From the NCBI GenBank assembly GCA_009746045.1, contig RPFO01000231.1, positions 1,682,840-1,746,839 on the forward strand: a stretch of 64,000 nt of DNA, written 5' to 3'. Source of the DNA: Mesostigma viride. Lineage: Eukaryota; Streptophyta; Mesostigmatophyceae; Mesostigmatales; Mesostigmataceae. Below are positions 63,785 to 64,000 of the stretch, one piece after another (the first letter of the stretch is position 1; every line of letters starts with the position of its first letter). Below the pieces are notes generated by a model, which was not told the origin of the DNA, did not search any database, and saw only the letters and a list, made by a program, of their open reading frames with translations. A program made the translations under genes and the position numbers.

Positions 63785-64000
63785 CTGCCTTTCCTGCTCG
63801 AGGGGAAAGGAGAGCTGGCTACCTTGCTGGCGTACCGTCGTGGCCTTGATTCACGGTTGACTTGGTGGGAAGCTAACGACGGGGTAGACAGGTCATCAAC
63901 GCATGTGGTGGCCCTTGAGGACACCTTTTGTGTGGCGGAAGGGTGGCCGAAGAGTATTCGGGTCACAGCCAGTCGTGGCGTCATGGCTGTAGTACACAGG
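63785..64000 (+). CDS. R1 downstream ORF, cut by window edge
   Basis: After a TAG at 63782 the frame is open to the edge for 72 codons: LLEGKGELATLLAYRRGLDS, LTWWEANDGVDRSS, then FCVAEGWPKSIRV. It follows the RNase H in the order expected of the same element and may be the connection to its integrase or recombinase part. No catalytic motif is yet visible. Confidence 0.4.
   Translation, partial: MPFLLEGKGELATLLAYRRGLDSRLTWWEANDGVDRSSTHVVALEDTFCVAEGWPKSIRVTASRGVMAVVHR

Overview
The window looks like nuclear DNA of a eukaryote, most likely a unicellular alga or other protist. The reasons are GT-AG spliceosomal introns with phase-matched exons, TATA-type promoters, hexanucleotide microsatellites kilobases long, palindromic MITE-like elements, and decayed retrotransposons of DIRS or related type. 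There is no bacterial operon structure, rRNA gene or CRISPR array. The species is not identified.

The backbone is a plus-strand series of 15 short exons, each encoding one cysteine-rich module of 31 to 41 complete codons. By flanking sequence and spacing they fall into five kinds, A to E, repeated in the fixed order A-B-C-D-E three times over about 57 kb (A1 2090 to E3 58686). All 15 have lengths divisible by three, start after AG with two bases of a split codon, and end one base into a codon before GT. Any of them can therefore be joined to any other in frame. Each carries four cysteines with exactly 12 residues between the first two. Joining neighbours builds a further C-x(2,3)-C across the junction. 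The exons stayed open while the introns (0.9 to 6.9 kb) filled with repeats. The data fit either one giant gene of tandem modules or a tandem array of genes. A reading frame with a signal-peptide-like start lies upstream of C1 (7305-7586), with decayed relatives upstream of C2 and C3.

A second, minus-strand gene family sits between B and C in every unit, with a fourth copy in plus orientation upstream of A1. It encodes a short secreted protein (N-terminal MAWLVxMLV). The copy at 49553-50200 looks intact. The others share a one-base frameshift and lack about 230 bases of the second exon.

The introns hold a retroelement family R1 (gag-like ORF, reverse transcriptase, RNase H; best copy about 45.8-49.1 kb), a family R2 with a TATA/GC-box promoter in every D-E intron, minus-strand tyrosine recombinase remnants in two C-D introns, and several palindromic MITE families. 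They also hold large simple-sequence arrays: (CCCTCT/CCCTCG)n followed by (CCATAT)n at 16.8-20.3 kb, a C-rich relative at 39.6-39.9 kb, a G-rich tract at 44.4-45.3 kb, and CCCG/CCCA tracts at 35, 57.6 and 59.6-60 kb. The right edge cuts an R1 element.
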